Origin: Viola odorata | Lineage: Eukaryota > Streptophyta > Magnoliopsida > Malpighiales > Violaceae | Reading direction: 5' to 3' | Length of the DNA stretch: 64,000 nucleotides | Assembly (NCBI GenBank): GCA_963691705.1 | Contig: OY829543.1 | Span: forward strand, 47,844,564 to 47,908,563 | Shown here: piece by piece, positions 10,660 to 22,000 of the stretch | Layout: each line of letters starts with the position of its first letter | How positions within the stretch are numbered: the stretch's first letter is position 1 | Notes under the pieces: model-generated | Told to the model about the DNA's origin: nothing | The model's database searches: none | Seen by the model: only the letters and a program-made list of their open reading frames with translations | Translations under genes and position numbers: made by a program

Positions 10660-12089
10660 AAGGACGGCGACAAACCGTTGATGTCGGCAATCGTCCAGCC
10701 GATGGCCTTCTTAAAACTCTTGAGGAGGTTCACTAACTCAATCTCTTGATCCGCTTCCAGTTTGTTAGAAATTATGACTGGGAGTGATTCTTTCTCCCCG
10801 AGGTAAGCATACTTCAAGTGTGAGGGCAGCACCTTGAGTTCAAGGTCTGGAGCTTGTACCAGAGAAGGGTGAAGTCGTTCATGATTTACACATTCGGAGG
10901 ACTCGCTCGGGGGCTCGACTACTAAGACAGTATTTGCTTCGAGAGCTGTTGCAACCATGATTAATTCAACGGGAACCTCAATGGACGATGTCATCTCCTG
11001 CAATGATTCGGGAGTGAGGCTTTGATCCAGGATCAACTTCAAGGGCTCGATTGAGTTCAGCTCCGCGATACTTTCCACAATGGGGTCTATCACATCAATG
11101 AAATTGACGCTCGAGAATTCGGGGGGGTATTTCATTGAATCTAGCATATTAAAACGGATGATTTCCCCGTCGAATTCAAGGGAGATAGAGGCTTCATAGC
11201 AGTCAATCTTTGCACGGGCAGTGGCCAAGAAAGGGCGTCCCAAGAGTAGATCCGAAGACTTGGTGTTTGTTGGGTTTTCCATGGAGAGAACATAGAAATC
11301 CGCTGGAAATAAGAATTCACCAACTTGGACAAGAACATTTGTGATTATGCCTTTGGGGTACACCACCGAACGATCTGCAAGTTGGATGACAAGCGTGGTC
11401 TCCTTCAAGGGCCCGAGTCTGAGACTGTTGTAAATGGTCAAGGGCATAACATTAATTCCAGCTCCCAAGTCGCACATTGCCTTCCCAATATCGATGGTCC
11501 CGATCCTGCACAGGACCGTGAACATGCCCTGGTCCTTGCACTTGGGTGGAATTTTTCGCTGGATATGGGCGGACAGATTTGCTCCCACACTAAACTTGTT
11601 TACCTCCGTAAACTTACTTTTGTTGGTGCATATCTGCTTCAAGAACTTCACATACCGAGGCATATTTTTGATGGCCTTGAGGAGGGGAATATTGATGATG
11701 ACCTTGCTGAATGTATCAAAGATGTCCCGGTCTTCTTCTTCCTTCTTCTTTTTGATCAGTCGTTGAGGGAACGGGGGTTCGAGCACTTTGTTTATGAATT
11801 CTTGGGAGAATTCTTCTTCCTCAACGGGTTGTTTCTTCTTACAGCGAGACTTCTTACTGGAGAAGAAATGATTAAGAGCTGCGTCGCCGAATCGAGACTT
11901 CTTAGGCTGTTCAGTGGGCTTTTCACATTCGGGACCTGGAATAGCAGAATCAGCTTCGGGACCTGGAATGCCTCCCGCAGACTCGGGGTCTGGATGGACA
12001 CGAGAGGGGATCTCGAGACCACTGCGGAGGTTCATGGCACGCCTCATGCTTCGGGTTAGGTTCCGTCTGTCCTGGAAATCTTCCTCCAT
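10584..12089 (-). pseudogene. Athila protease and N-terminal RT segment
   Basis: 501-codon minus frame. The aspartic protease active-site region is CDLGAGINVMP with the later LLLGRPFLATARAKID strand, as in Athila-type proteases. The C-terminal part (LKVLPSHLKYAYLGEKESLPVI and [19 protein letters not shown]) leads into RT. The frame then shifts in the C-run. The N-terminal third is Pro/Glu-rich with two IPGPE repeats encoded by the CGGGACC motif. It is joined to gag by a shift at an A-run near 12092. Confidence 0.9.
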
Positions 12090-13467
12090 TTTTTATCTCC
12101 TTCATCTCGGCCATAAGGGTCTGAATCAACTTATCCATTTCGGCAATTTTCTTCTTATCGGGAGAGGGTTCCTCATTCAGGGGTGGTGGCATGGTAAAAT
12201 TCTGATCGGGGGGTGGCTGCCTCTGATATTGGTAACTCTGAAAATTGGGTCTAGGCTTGAATTTTTGCATGTTGAACGGAGGAGGGTGATTGTCGTATGG
12301 GTTCTGACCGTACTGATGACTGGGTCCGGCCTGCTGGTTGTTGTTCCATCCGTAACTAGGCTGCTTCCAGACTTGATTGTGATGTTGACCATACGGGACA
12401 TTGAATCCCCCCGCTGCATTGACGGGCATTTCTTCAGGAATAAATGGGCAAGCATCAGTAGGATGGTCCGAAAGTTGGCAGATTTGACAGGCCTTGAGCT
12501 GGACTGGTTGTCCCGAAGCCATATTTTGCAGCATTCCCGTGATGGCGGCTAATTGGTTCTCCATTGCGGCTGATCGGGCGTCTTGAACGCTAGTGGAATT
12601 GTTAAGCTGGAGGTTGTTCTTGGCCATGAGCTCAATGGTGTCCTTGGCGGCAGTAGGAGTAAGTCTAGTGATGGACCCGCCAGCAGCAGCGTTTAGCAAG
12701 GCCTTGTCTCGACTCATGAGTCCTTCACAAAACTATTGTATGAGGGCATGCTCGGACAGATTATGCGAGGGGCATAGGGATTGCATCTTTTTAAACCGCT
12801 CATAATATTGCTCAAGATCTTCCGTGTCTTTTTGGAGGACGGATAAGAGCTGCTTTTGGGTCACCATAGCGATGGATACCGGGTAGTACTTGTCCGTAAA
12901 AGCCTTGGACATTTCAGCCCACGAGTTGATGGATTGTGGCTGCAAGTCATAAAACCAGTCAAGAGCATCGTCCTTGAGGGACCACATAAAGGCACGTAAT
13001 TTGGCATGCTCGACGGTAACATTGTGGGGTTTCATGGCATCACAGATGGAGTGTAATTGCTGGAGGTGATGGTGGGGGTTCTCTTTAGCCAACCCTCGGT
13101 AGAGGGGTAAGTGGTGCAGGGTTGCGGATTTGAGTTCCCAGTCATTCGGGACCACTGGCCAAACGATACAACTGGTTGAGGCCTCGGGGGCAGCATTGAA
13201 CTCATCGATGGTCTGGATCGGCGGAGGTAATGGGGGAACTGGTGGGATATTGTTTCCTTCGGGGCCACGATGATTCATGTTGGGTATTTCTGGGGGAACT
13301 GATGGTAAATCTTCGGGATCTGGATTGTCCTAGAGAGCAAAGAGACGTTCGAGGTCCCGAACACAAGGATTGGAATTCGATCCTTGGGCAAGTCTTCGAA
13401 GTCCTCTTTCTGTCCTTCCTAACTCGTGATCAAGGGGCAGTAAATCGGGTGCAGATCTCCTGGTCAT
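12090..13467 (-). pseudogene. Athila gag (nucleocapsid)
   Basis: Start chosen at the minus ATG 13467 (MTRRSAPDLLPLDHELGR), 33 bp after the primer site. The frame stays open to about 12090 apart from stops at 13330-13332 and 12733-12735. Capsid-like segments include HLQQLHSICDAMK, RAFMWSLKDDALDWFYDL and LEQYYERFKKM. Downstream is a CCHC zinc knuckle CQICQLSDHPTDAC (C-x2-C-x4-H-x4-C) followed by a Gln/Asn/Pro-rich tail. The role is packaging of element RNA. The two stops make this copy non-functional without suppression. Confidence 0.9.
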
Positions 13468-13500
13468 ACAAACAAGAAAAATAAATCAGTCTTGAAACAA

Positions 13501-13518
13501 TCCCCGGCAACGGCGCCA
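13501..13518 (-). other. Primer-binding site, tRNA-Asp type
   Basis: The minus strand reads TGGCGCCGTTGCCGGGGA, complementary to the 3' end of plant tRNA-Asp, 3 bp from the 5' LTR. It is the usual primer of Athila elements. Confidence 0.93.
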
Positions 13519-13521
13519 ATT

Positions 13522-15154
13522 TGATCGTCAGTCAAATAGAGATTTATAATGCCCAAAAATGTGTGTGCACAAGAGATAATGTGTACAGTGGTAGTCGGGG
13601 TCGAACACGGGGATTGTGAGAGACTGATCTAAGGTCTTGAATGTATTCGGGGGACAAAAGCACATAAAGTGACAATCAGGGGGGGGGGACGTTTGCTTGG
13701 CTGAGCAAGTCAGCCAAGATAGATTTGGGAGCTAATAATTTCTTTCTATGAAAGCAGGGTTCGGGGTCTCAAATGTCACGCTCGAGGTCCCGAATGGTAA
13801 AGTAAAGCAAATTAATAAATCAGTCCAGAAATAACAAAATGAAAATAATAAACTCAAACAATCAGATGGAGGAGGATTCTTAGCAAAGGCATTCTTGGGT
13901 TGCATTCGGGGGCCCGATCGTCATCAGCACAAGGATATTCTATTCAAGACATCATAGAAATGACATAGGGACCAGATTCCTCGGATATCCCCTACTTTTC
14001 TCTTAAGAGAAACTACCCCCCGTTTCCACATATGAGGTAGTCTTGACAGTTCGCCATCCCTCCAGCCACGAATGCGGGAGGGCCATACTCAAACTGCCCA
14101 TGAAGCTAAGAAAAGACAGATCTAGATCTAAAGGTCCCTCAGTTTGTCAGGCTCGTGACCTCGCTCTAATCAATTACACACCCTATCTATTCGAGACCAC
14201 TTTGACACAGTCAAGACTAAACAGATGCCTACTTAGTTCATGCAATTTTCCTTCAAAAATTATATCATGCAAAGATGTAACTAAAATGATGGATAATTGA
14301 ATATGGCATCAAGAATGTATTAAGCACATGAAGGCCTCGAATCTGCCCTTGCAACCCTCGAATCACCCTTGCTAAGAACTAATGATTTAGCTACTCATAC
14401 TTGAAGATAAACAAATAGTAATTAAAGGAAGCATAACAAGTAAGTAAATAGATTAAGGGAAGAAGACTTTGTTACTAAAAATCTGTTTGAAGCCTGGCGG
14501 CGAGGTTGAAGATGTTAACAAGAACTAGAGAGAGAAACTAGAGAGAAGTCTAAGAAAACTAGAACTAAATAAATTATGCTAAGTGATGTGAGATGTAAGA
14601 GATGTCCTAAACTACTCTTAGATGCCCTTTATATAGTAGAGCTCTAAGCGCAAAATATCTTCAGCCTAAAACTAGGGACAAAATGCATTAATTGAAAGCC
14701 TAAAAAAATGGATCCATGCTCCTTAAAGCAGAAAACTAAAAAAGCATAAAGCTGTCTGATTTTTCCAGCTTTGGGCAGGTCTGGATTGGGCTCAAGGGCT
14801 GACTTGGTCAGAGCGGTAGGTATTTGGTGGTCAGTGCAGACTGCAGGAATAGAGTCAGAGAAGGCACATGGAAGCTCTGGCGAGTTGACACGTGGAAATG
14901 TCATTCTTCGCCCTTCGGGGTCCCGAATGGAGAATCCGATTCGGGACCTTGAACGCTGCTTTGGACTCGGGACCTCGACTCTTGGTCTTGAAGCTCAAAA
15001 CTGCACAGAATGCTCCAGAAATGCATCTTTTCGCATAAACTCCCATTTTAGGCTTAGATCTGCAATAGTAATGAAATCAAGGGTAAATTAGCAGAATCAT
15101 GCCTTAAATGGGTGAGAAAATGGAAAGAAAATCGTGCATAAAAATATGCTATCA
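13522..15154 (-). repeat. 5' LTR of the Athila element (complete)
   Basis: 1633 bp bounded by TGATCGTCAG on the left and TGCTATCA on the right of the plus strand (TG...CA on the minus strand). It is nearly identical to bases 1-759 over the shared part. Confidence 0.95.
14626..14635 (-). promoter_or_regulatory. Athila LTR TATA box
   Basis: TATATAAAGG on the minus strand about 520 bp into the LTR. The same box is kept at 231-240 in the 3' LTR. It is a probable U3 promoter for element transcription. Confidence 0.65.
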
Positions 15155-16385
15155 GTGTCATCTACAAACTGGAGGTACGTGACATTCCAATCCGCCCCAC
15201 GTCCAATGTCGTGCAACACCCTACGCGTCTGAGCCCGCTTGACTAGAAGGTGAAGGCCCTCCACCGCTATGTTAAAGAGAAAAGGTGACATAGAGCAACA
15301 TTGGCGAAGACCTCTGCCCAAACCAAATTCCGCAGATGGGGAACCGTTAATCAAAATAGACACCCTAGCTGAACTAAGGCATTGTCGGATCCAACCTACC
15401 CATTTTAGACTAAACCTCATAAGTTCCAGGACATCAAACAGATAGGGCCACTCGACTGAATCATATGCCTTTTCAAAGTCCAATTTGAAGAGGAACCCAG
15501 ACTACCTATTTCTCTTCAAAGCGTGGACCACTTCATTAGTAGCCATAACACAGTCTAACGTACATCTACCCTTAATAAAGCCATACTGAGACGAGCTCAC
15601 CACTGTGGTGATAACTCTAGCAAGACGATTAGCCAGAATTTTAGAAATCACTTTGTAGAAACTACTTACCAAACTAATAGGTCAAAATTCTGAAAACCTC
15701 TTCGCCGCCTTGACTTTCGGGATCAGAGTGAGAAAAGAGGTGTTGGTCCCTTAGGAAAAAGGCCGGTTCTGAAAAACTGCAACACCAGCTCACTGAAATC
15801 GGTACCCACTATTTCCCATGCCCTCTGTAGGAACACCATACACCAGCCATCCGGACCAGGAGTTTTATCCGCTCCTAAACTGTGGACAGCCTCCCTAATC
15901 TCATCAGTAGAGACCTCGTAATCTAGCCCCTCTACCTCCGAGGCAGTGAGCTTACTGAACCCCAGGTCTAACATTTGCGGTCTTGCCCAGCGAATCTCCT
16001 TGAAATCGTCAAAGTAATTCGATGCAGCATTTTTAATTTCCTGAGGGGTCGTAAGGCGAGTATTGCCATGAATGATTTCAGTTACATTGCTCCACATCAT
16101 ATCCAATTTCACAGACAAATGGAAAAAACTAGTATTTCGGTCTCCCAACACATCCCATTTATGTCTAGACTTTTGTTGCCAAAGATTACTAGCGCGACCT
16201 TGGGTTTCCCATAAATCTGCCTGAATAACCTGGACTCTCAGCTTCTCTTCCGCTGTAAGGTCCCTCTCATCAGCTACACTGTCTAATTGGTTCAGCTCAC
16301 TAGATAACGCCTGTAACTTAGTCTCGATATAACCAAACACCTCCTTATTCCACCTACGTAACTTGGTCTTGAGGGTAGTGATGAT
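15155..16385 (-). mobile_element. LINE (L1-type) fragment, RT region, interrupted by the Athila element
   Basis: Minus-strand similarity to plant L1 ORF2: GDRNTSFFHLSVK, TPGPDGWCMVFLQ, KLDFEKAYDSVEWPY, LRQCCSMSPFLFNIAVEG and LQFVDDT. The Athila LTR begins just after the catalytic DD of the FxDD box, so the 3' half of the LINE must lie left of the window. Frameshifts and a stop (KRNR*SGFLF) show it is old. Similarity fades upstream of LKTKLRRWNKEVFG (about 16385), where sequence matches a long-LTR family instead. The LINE is therefore 5'-truncated and inserted there. Confidence 0.85.
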
Positions 16386-16886
16386 GATGACGAGTTCAAT
16401 GACGGATGGTGATGACGAGGGCAGTGAAGGATAGGTTGCATTAAATGCGGGGAGAAGGTGCTTGGAGTGCAAGGATGGAGATTGAAGGTTAGGGAGAAGG
16501 TGAGGCATTAAATGTCGGCAGTGAGGGTGAGTGAAGGACGGTGATGGCTTAGAGGAAGAAATGGAGAGGGAGAGGTTGAGATTTGTAGAGGTCGTGGAAA
16601 ATAAAAATGGAGAAGGTGAGTTGGACGAGAATATATTATTCGGCTCGATCTATGGTCTGTGAAATCTCGTTTGGGACCGATAGAAGTGCGAACGGGAAAA
16701 ATGCAAAAATACGAAATAGCTAAATAAAATGGAATGACACGAAATAAACATAAAATAAATAGTAAATAGACTGATATAATAATAAAAGGGGTCGAGATTA
16801 AATAAAAACTACCGAGTTGATAACGGAACTAAAAATGTAAAAAATGGGTAGGTTATGGTAAATTTGTCAAAAATCAGGTAGCAACA
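16386..16886 (-). repeat. Remnant of long-LTR family (U3 end)
   Basis: The right end GTCAAAAATCAGGTAGCAACA and the upstream GGGACCGATAGAAGT..AAATACGAAA..GACACGAAAT pattern match the right ends of the elements at 32556-36398 and 52360-54631. It is cut on the left by the LINE. The expected target duplication is AATGA at 16887. Confidence 0.7.
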
Positions 16887-18942
16887 AATGAAAATTATTT
16901 TAAGTATTATTATATTATTTTTAAAATAATATTCTTTATTTGAGTTAATATTTTTTATTTTATTTTATTATTTTAATTTAGTAAAAGGATTGATTTTAAG
17001 AGAGTTGAAGAAACATAAATTAGATAAAAGTGACAAATAAATGGTAATATTTATACTTTTTCTAACATGAATTATATGGTAAAATAAAGAAAAATCTTTA
17101 TGAGAATAATTGAAAAGTTTATTTAAAAGTATTGACAATACTATCCATATATTATCAAAATAATTTACATTAATTTTATTTTTATGAAAGAAATATTATA
17201 TATTGTGCATAAAATATTTTCTACATGGGTTAATAGTATTTATTTTACTTTTATTATTTAATGAAGGCAGTACATGGTTTATTTTTTCAGAAGAAAATAT
17301 TTTTAAAGTTAAGAAAATCATAAAACTAATCAGTTTGAACAATATAAATGGATTAAGTTAGATAATTAAAAAGAGATACTGAAAATTTATATTTTATAAT
17401 CTAATCATCAAATAGTTATGGTTATACATTTTTCTCTAATATTTATAAGTTTTTTTCAATTTTTTACCATTTATTTTTATTTTTTAACCACTTATAATGT
17501 TTATATTAAAATCTTTTAAGATATTATAGGGTTCCTGAAATTAAAATCTTTATTTTTACTTTTTAACAACTTTTTACCTAAGTGAAAGATTTTTGAAACT
17601 ATAAAAAACTTATGTAGTTTACCCTAAAATATGTGCTAGGTAAAGTAATAAGATATTTTTATAAAAAAATTGGTTACATTATTAGTTATCATTATAATAT
17701 TATGGATCTAACATATGATCTACCTCATCAAAATAACATGCAATACGTAGATAAAATATATTAAATAAATATTTATTGTAAACTTAAAGTCGTTAGAACG
17801 TTAAAGTTAAATTAACTTTGTGATAAGATATCATTACAATGAGTAACCTTTTGAATCTTTAAATTAAAAATTTAAATTAAATGAGACAAGTCTGAATCCC
17901 ACCTCTGTCTATTAAAAGAACGTGCAACTCAATATGCATGAGTCATATATAAAAAAATAAAAAAATAAATTTATTAATAGGTAGTTAAAAATTTATAAGT
18001 TATCATTATACCTAAAATAATTAAATAAATATTTATCGTAAACATAAAGTCTTTCAAACCTTAAAGTTAAATTAGTTTTTTAATTAATAACAAATGGATG
18101 AGAGTAATTTTTTGTAAACTAATAGAGTGTTCTAAAAGTACACAGAAGATCTCACTCATGGATTCTTAATGTGACAAATGTTGATAAAGTTGATATAATT
18201 AAGAAAATTAAATAAGAAATCATGTTCTAAGTCATAAGTTATATAAATAAAAAGCCAAAAATTATGAATTAGATGAGATACATAAATATTCTAACGTTAT
18301 TATCATCCTAATCTAATAAAAAATATTTTAAAATTGGAATAGTTTATTTATAATAGTAATAATAGTTTCATGACTAATAACTATTACTACTATTATTATT
18401 CTAATCCAACAGATTAAGAAAGCATATTTTTCTTTCAAAAGATAAAAAAATATGATATTATTATGAAAAGAAGAAAAAAAATAAAGGACAAATACAGTAA
18501 CAAAATTCTCCATTTTATTAAATTATAATCACAATTATTTTTAGACAGTTTTTTTAATTATTATTGTTGTTGTTATTTTCTTTTTCATGCGTTGTCATTG
18601 TTAGGATAAGAACTACAAAGAAAGAAATTTATGAAGAAAGGCATTAATTATTCACTTACCGTATCTAATTATAAATGGATAGAAAATGAATTTTTATATT
18701 TAATTATCCGCGACAAGTGTATATATATAATATAATTTTGAACATATAATTGAATCCGCTAAAAACTAAAATATATAATATAAAGTCACATTATATGTAA
18801 ATTAATAATTAGTAGATTTTTCTAAACATGTTGAAGTAATCATGGAAATATAACGTTATCATCATTATTGTTCTTGTTTTTTGTTTTTTAAAAGTAACGT
18901 GTATGCATATTTAGACCGATACTAATGTAGATATAAAATATT
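16887..18942. other. AT-rich intergenic DNA
   Basis: About 2 kb of very AT-rich sequence with no gene, no recognisable transposon ends and no intron-exon structure. Short runs such as AAACTTAAAGTC..GTTAAATTA occur twice (about 17775 and 18040), suggesting old duplication. Confidence 0.6.
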
Positions 18943-19019
18943 CACAGAATATTAATAGATTTATTTTTATTAATGGTTATCCAATGGATAATTGATGATA
19001 TGTATATGGTTATGAATAA
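18943..19019. repeat. Copy A of a roughly 75-bp direct repeat flanking the second LINE
   Basis: ATATTAATAGATTTATTTTTATT, then TTATCCAATGGATAATTGATG and TATGGTTATG, recur with few changes at about 23321-23393. Confidence 0.75.
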
Positions 19020-19080
19020 TAGACCTAACCCTTTACTTTGTAAGAAGCGTCATTAATCTACTATCTCATTTGTAACGTAT

Positions 19081-22000
19081 TTTTTTTTTTTTTTTTAATA
19101 TTAGAAACCTATCATGAAGATCATGACGAACAAAAAAAAAGTCAGTTGTCCAAGTTAGGCAGCACAAGCAGAAAACGAAACCAACAAACTAAGAAAGCAA
19201 GAAAGATAAACCTCCGGGCTCAGGAAACAACAACCTGACTACTAAAAAGCCAAGCCGGAGTCTGCATCATATCAGCTAGACTGAAAGCAAATGAATGATC
19301 CTTACTCTTCAGCCACCAATGCCATAAGGAGAATATCATATTCACACACTGCCATTCCGTTACCTCTTTCTGCCTAAAGACCTTCGCATTCCGGCGTTTC
19401 CACAGGGACCAAATCACCGCGTAGAACAGAGTTGCCCATTGCCTGCCAGAGAGCTTGTCGTGGCTTAGAAGATAATGTCCCCAAGATCTCCAAAGTCCCG
19501 CGAGATCGCGAGGTTGGCACCACACCACCCGAAGCCGACGCATGATCAACTCCCAAACCCTACTGGCCACCGCACATCCTAGGAAGAGATGAGTAACATC
19601 TTCCGAGCTGTTATTACACATTGGACAGCTATTCTGATCTTCCGTGATCATGTTACGTCTCTCTAAGAATGTCCTGGTCACTATTCTTCCCCTCAAAGAT
19701 AGCCACAAGAAAAACTCAACCCGAAACGGAACCAGCCCCGTCCAACAGGACCGAAGTAGGGGTATGGAATCGTACCTTGTTGCCTCCCATTTCTTATACC
19801 CCGAATGCACCGAGTATTTCCCGGTTTGTTCGAGATCCCAACGGAGCACATCCTGGTGGCCCCCCTACGCGGAGCAGGCAACCGATCACATAAGCTTGCC
19901 CACTCCTCATTCTCCCACTCAAACAGCCCGCGCCTCCACTCTCTATGCCACTCCCAGACCGTCCCTTCCCAATGGCCGAAATCCTTGACAGTCCCCTGCT
20001 GAGCTTTCGATAAATGGTACAGCCTCGGATGAAGCAAGGCCAACGGCTGTTTAGCAACCCACGGATCCCACCAAAAGCTCGTGTTTTTTCCCTCTCCAAG
20101 CTTAAGCGTCAAGTGTTCAGTCCATAGGTCAAAAAAATCACTAACCCGCCCACATAGTTGAATGATATCGCTCCAAATAGGAGACATATGCTTCTCACGC
20201 TCCTTCCATAGGTCGCCAATAGACCTCAAATTATATTGCTTGCGAACTATCTCAGCCCATAACTTACCGTTGCCCTGAACCACCTCTCAGGCCCATTTGA
20301 AGAGTAAGGTCACATTCCTGTCTTGCAATCTCCCTATTCCCAGCCCCCCGTGTGTCGTAGATCTCGTCACTTCTTCCCACTTCACCTTGCTCAACCCTCT
20401 TTTATCGTCCTTCCCACTCCATAAAAATCGCCGCATCACACCCTCACATTGCTTGACCACCGCTCTAGGCATCCTGTAGATCGACATGTTATAGATGGGA
20501 ATGCTAGTTAACGCCGATTTGATCAAAGTCACCCGCCCCCCCACAAACAGAAGATGACCCTTCCAAGTGGACAACTTTTTCCTAAGCTTCTGAACCAAGA
20601 ACTGCCACCCTGCTATCCTACGCGGCTTAAAGCCAACCAAAGAACCCAAGTACTTGAAAGGGAGGGCTTCATACTTACATCCTGCCCGTGAAGCTAGAAT
20701 CCCACCAATTTGATCACTCAAATTCATCCCCACTAGGGTGTTTTTGTGGAAATTAACCCGAAGGCCAGAAAAAACATCAAACCACCTCAATGTTCCTTTC
20801 ACCCCCTGAATTTCAGCCTCACTATTATTCACGAAAACCAAGGTGTCATCAGCAAACTGAAGGTGGCTCAGCTGCCACCCAGCCTCCACATTACCTACCC
20901 CACGCAGAATCCCCACTTCCTCTGCTCTAACAAATAACCGATGTAACCCCTCAGCCGCAATGTTAAAGAGAAATGGGGACATAGAACACCCCTGCCGAAG
21001 ACCTCTCGCCACCCCAAATTGGCCCGACGACGATCCATTCACTAGCACAGAGACCCTGTTAGTGCTAATACACTACCGAACCCAACCCCTCCACTTCTCT
21101 CCGAACTCCATGTGTCTCATCACATCCTCTGTGTACTCCCATTCAACGGAGTCATAAGCCTTTTCGAAGTCTAGCTTGAAAAGCAGCCCCTGCTGCTTGG
21201 TCACCTGCAAATGATGGACCACCTCACTCGCTGTCATGACACAATCCAAGGTTTGGCGCCCTTTAATGAAGTTGTGTTGAACCTCGCTGACGACTGATGT
21301 AATGATCTCACTGAGCCGCTTAGCCATAATCTTGGAGACAATCTTGTAGTAGCTGCTAACCAGACTGATCGGTCTGAACTCACAGAACTGTTTAGCTTCA
21401 GGTATCTTCGGAATGAGGGTCAAAAACGATGAGTTTGCCCCGGCCGGAAGCTTCCCTGTTCTGAAGAATTTCTGAATCAACCTGCAGTAATCTCCTCCAA
21501 TGATTCTCCACGCCTTTTGCAGAAAGCGCAAGGAGAATCCATCCGGTCCTGGGGATTTCCGTCCGTCACACCCTTTAACCGCCTCCCAAATTTCAGCCGG
21601 CGTGACCTCCTTTTCCAACCCTGTTGCTTCCTCCTCACTTAACTTGGAGAACCCCAAATCCTGGATCCTAGGCCTATCCCAGCTAACTGACCGAAAAAAA
21701 GCCTCGTAGTACTGCGAAGCTGCACTCTTGATCTCCGTCGGGGTCTTAAGAGTAGAGGTAGGAGTCACAATCTCTTTAATGGCATTTCTCCTCATATCTA
21801 TCTTTGCTATCCTATGAAAGTATCCTGTATTCCTATCCCCATGGACATTCCATTTAACTCTGTTCTTTTGCTGCCAGAATCTATCCACCCGATCCTGTTG
21901 TTCCCATAACTTACTGCGAATGGTGGAAAACTCTTCCTGCTCCGCCTGATTCATGGGGTGGTCATCCGCCCTGCGATCCATTGCCTCATAACTCGCCTGA

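Larger units (their letters stand above)
1..15154 (-). mobile_element. Athila-type Ty3/gypsy LTR retrotransposon, degenerate, left end outside window
   Basis: Reading on the minus strand the order is 5' LTR (15154-13522), tRNA-Asp primer site, gag, protease, RT, RNase H, integrase, a further ORF, polypurine tract and 3' LTR (759 to beyond base 1). The order RT-RNaseH-integrase makes it Ty3/gypsy. The tRNA-Asp primer site, long LTRs and an extra ORF after integrase fit the Athila lineage. The 5' LTR is 1633 bp, so about 874 bp of the 3' LTR should lie left of the window and the element without its nested insert would be about 13.2 kb. All coding parts carry stops or frameshifts, so this copy is not autonomous. 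It sits inside a LINE (15155-16385). Confidence 0.93.

Noticed and set aside
11325..12059. 244-codon plus-strand ORF across the Athila gag/protease region
   Set aside because: It is the antisense of well-supported protease and gag frames with no domain of its own.
12085..12100. Programmed ribosomal frameshift between gag and protease at the A-run
   Set aside because: The required shift is +1, the run does not give a -1 slippery heptamer in the right frame, and Athila gag-pol is normally one frame, so a one-base insertion is simpler.
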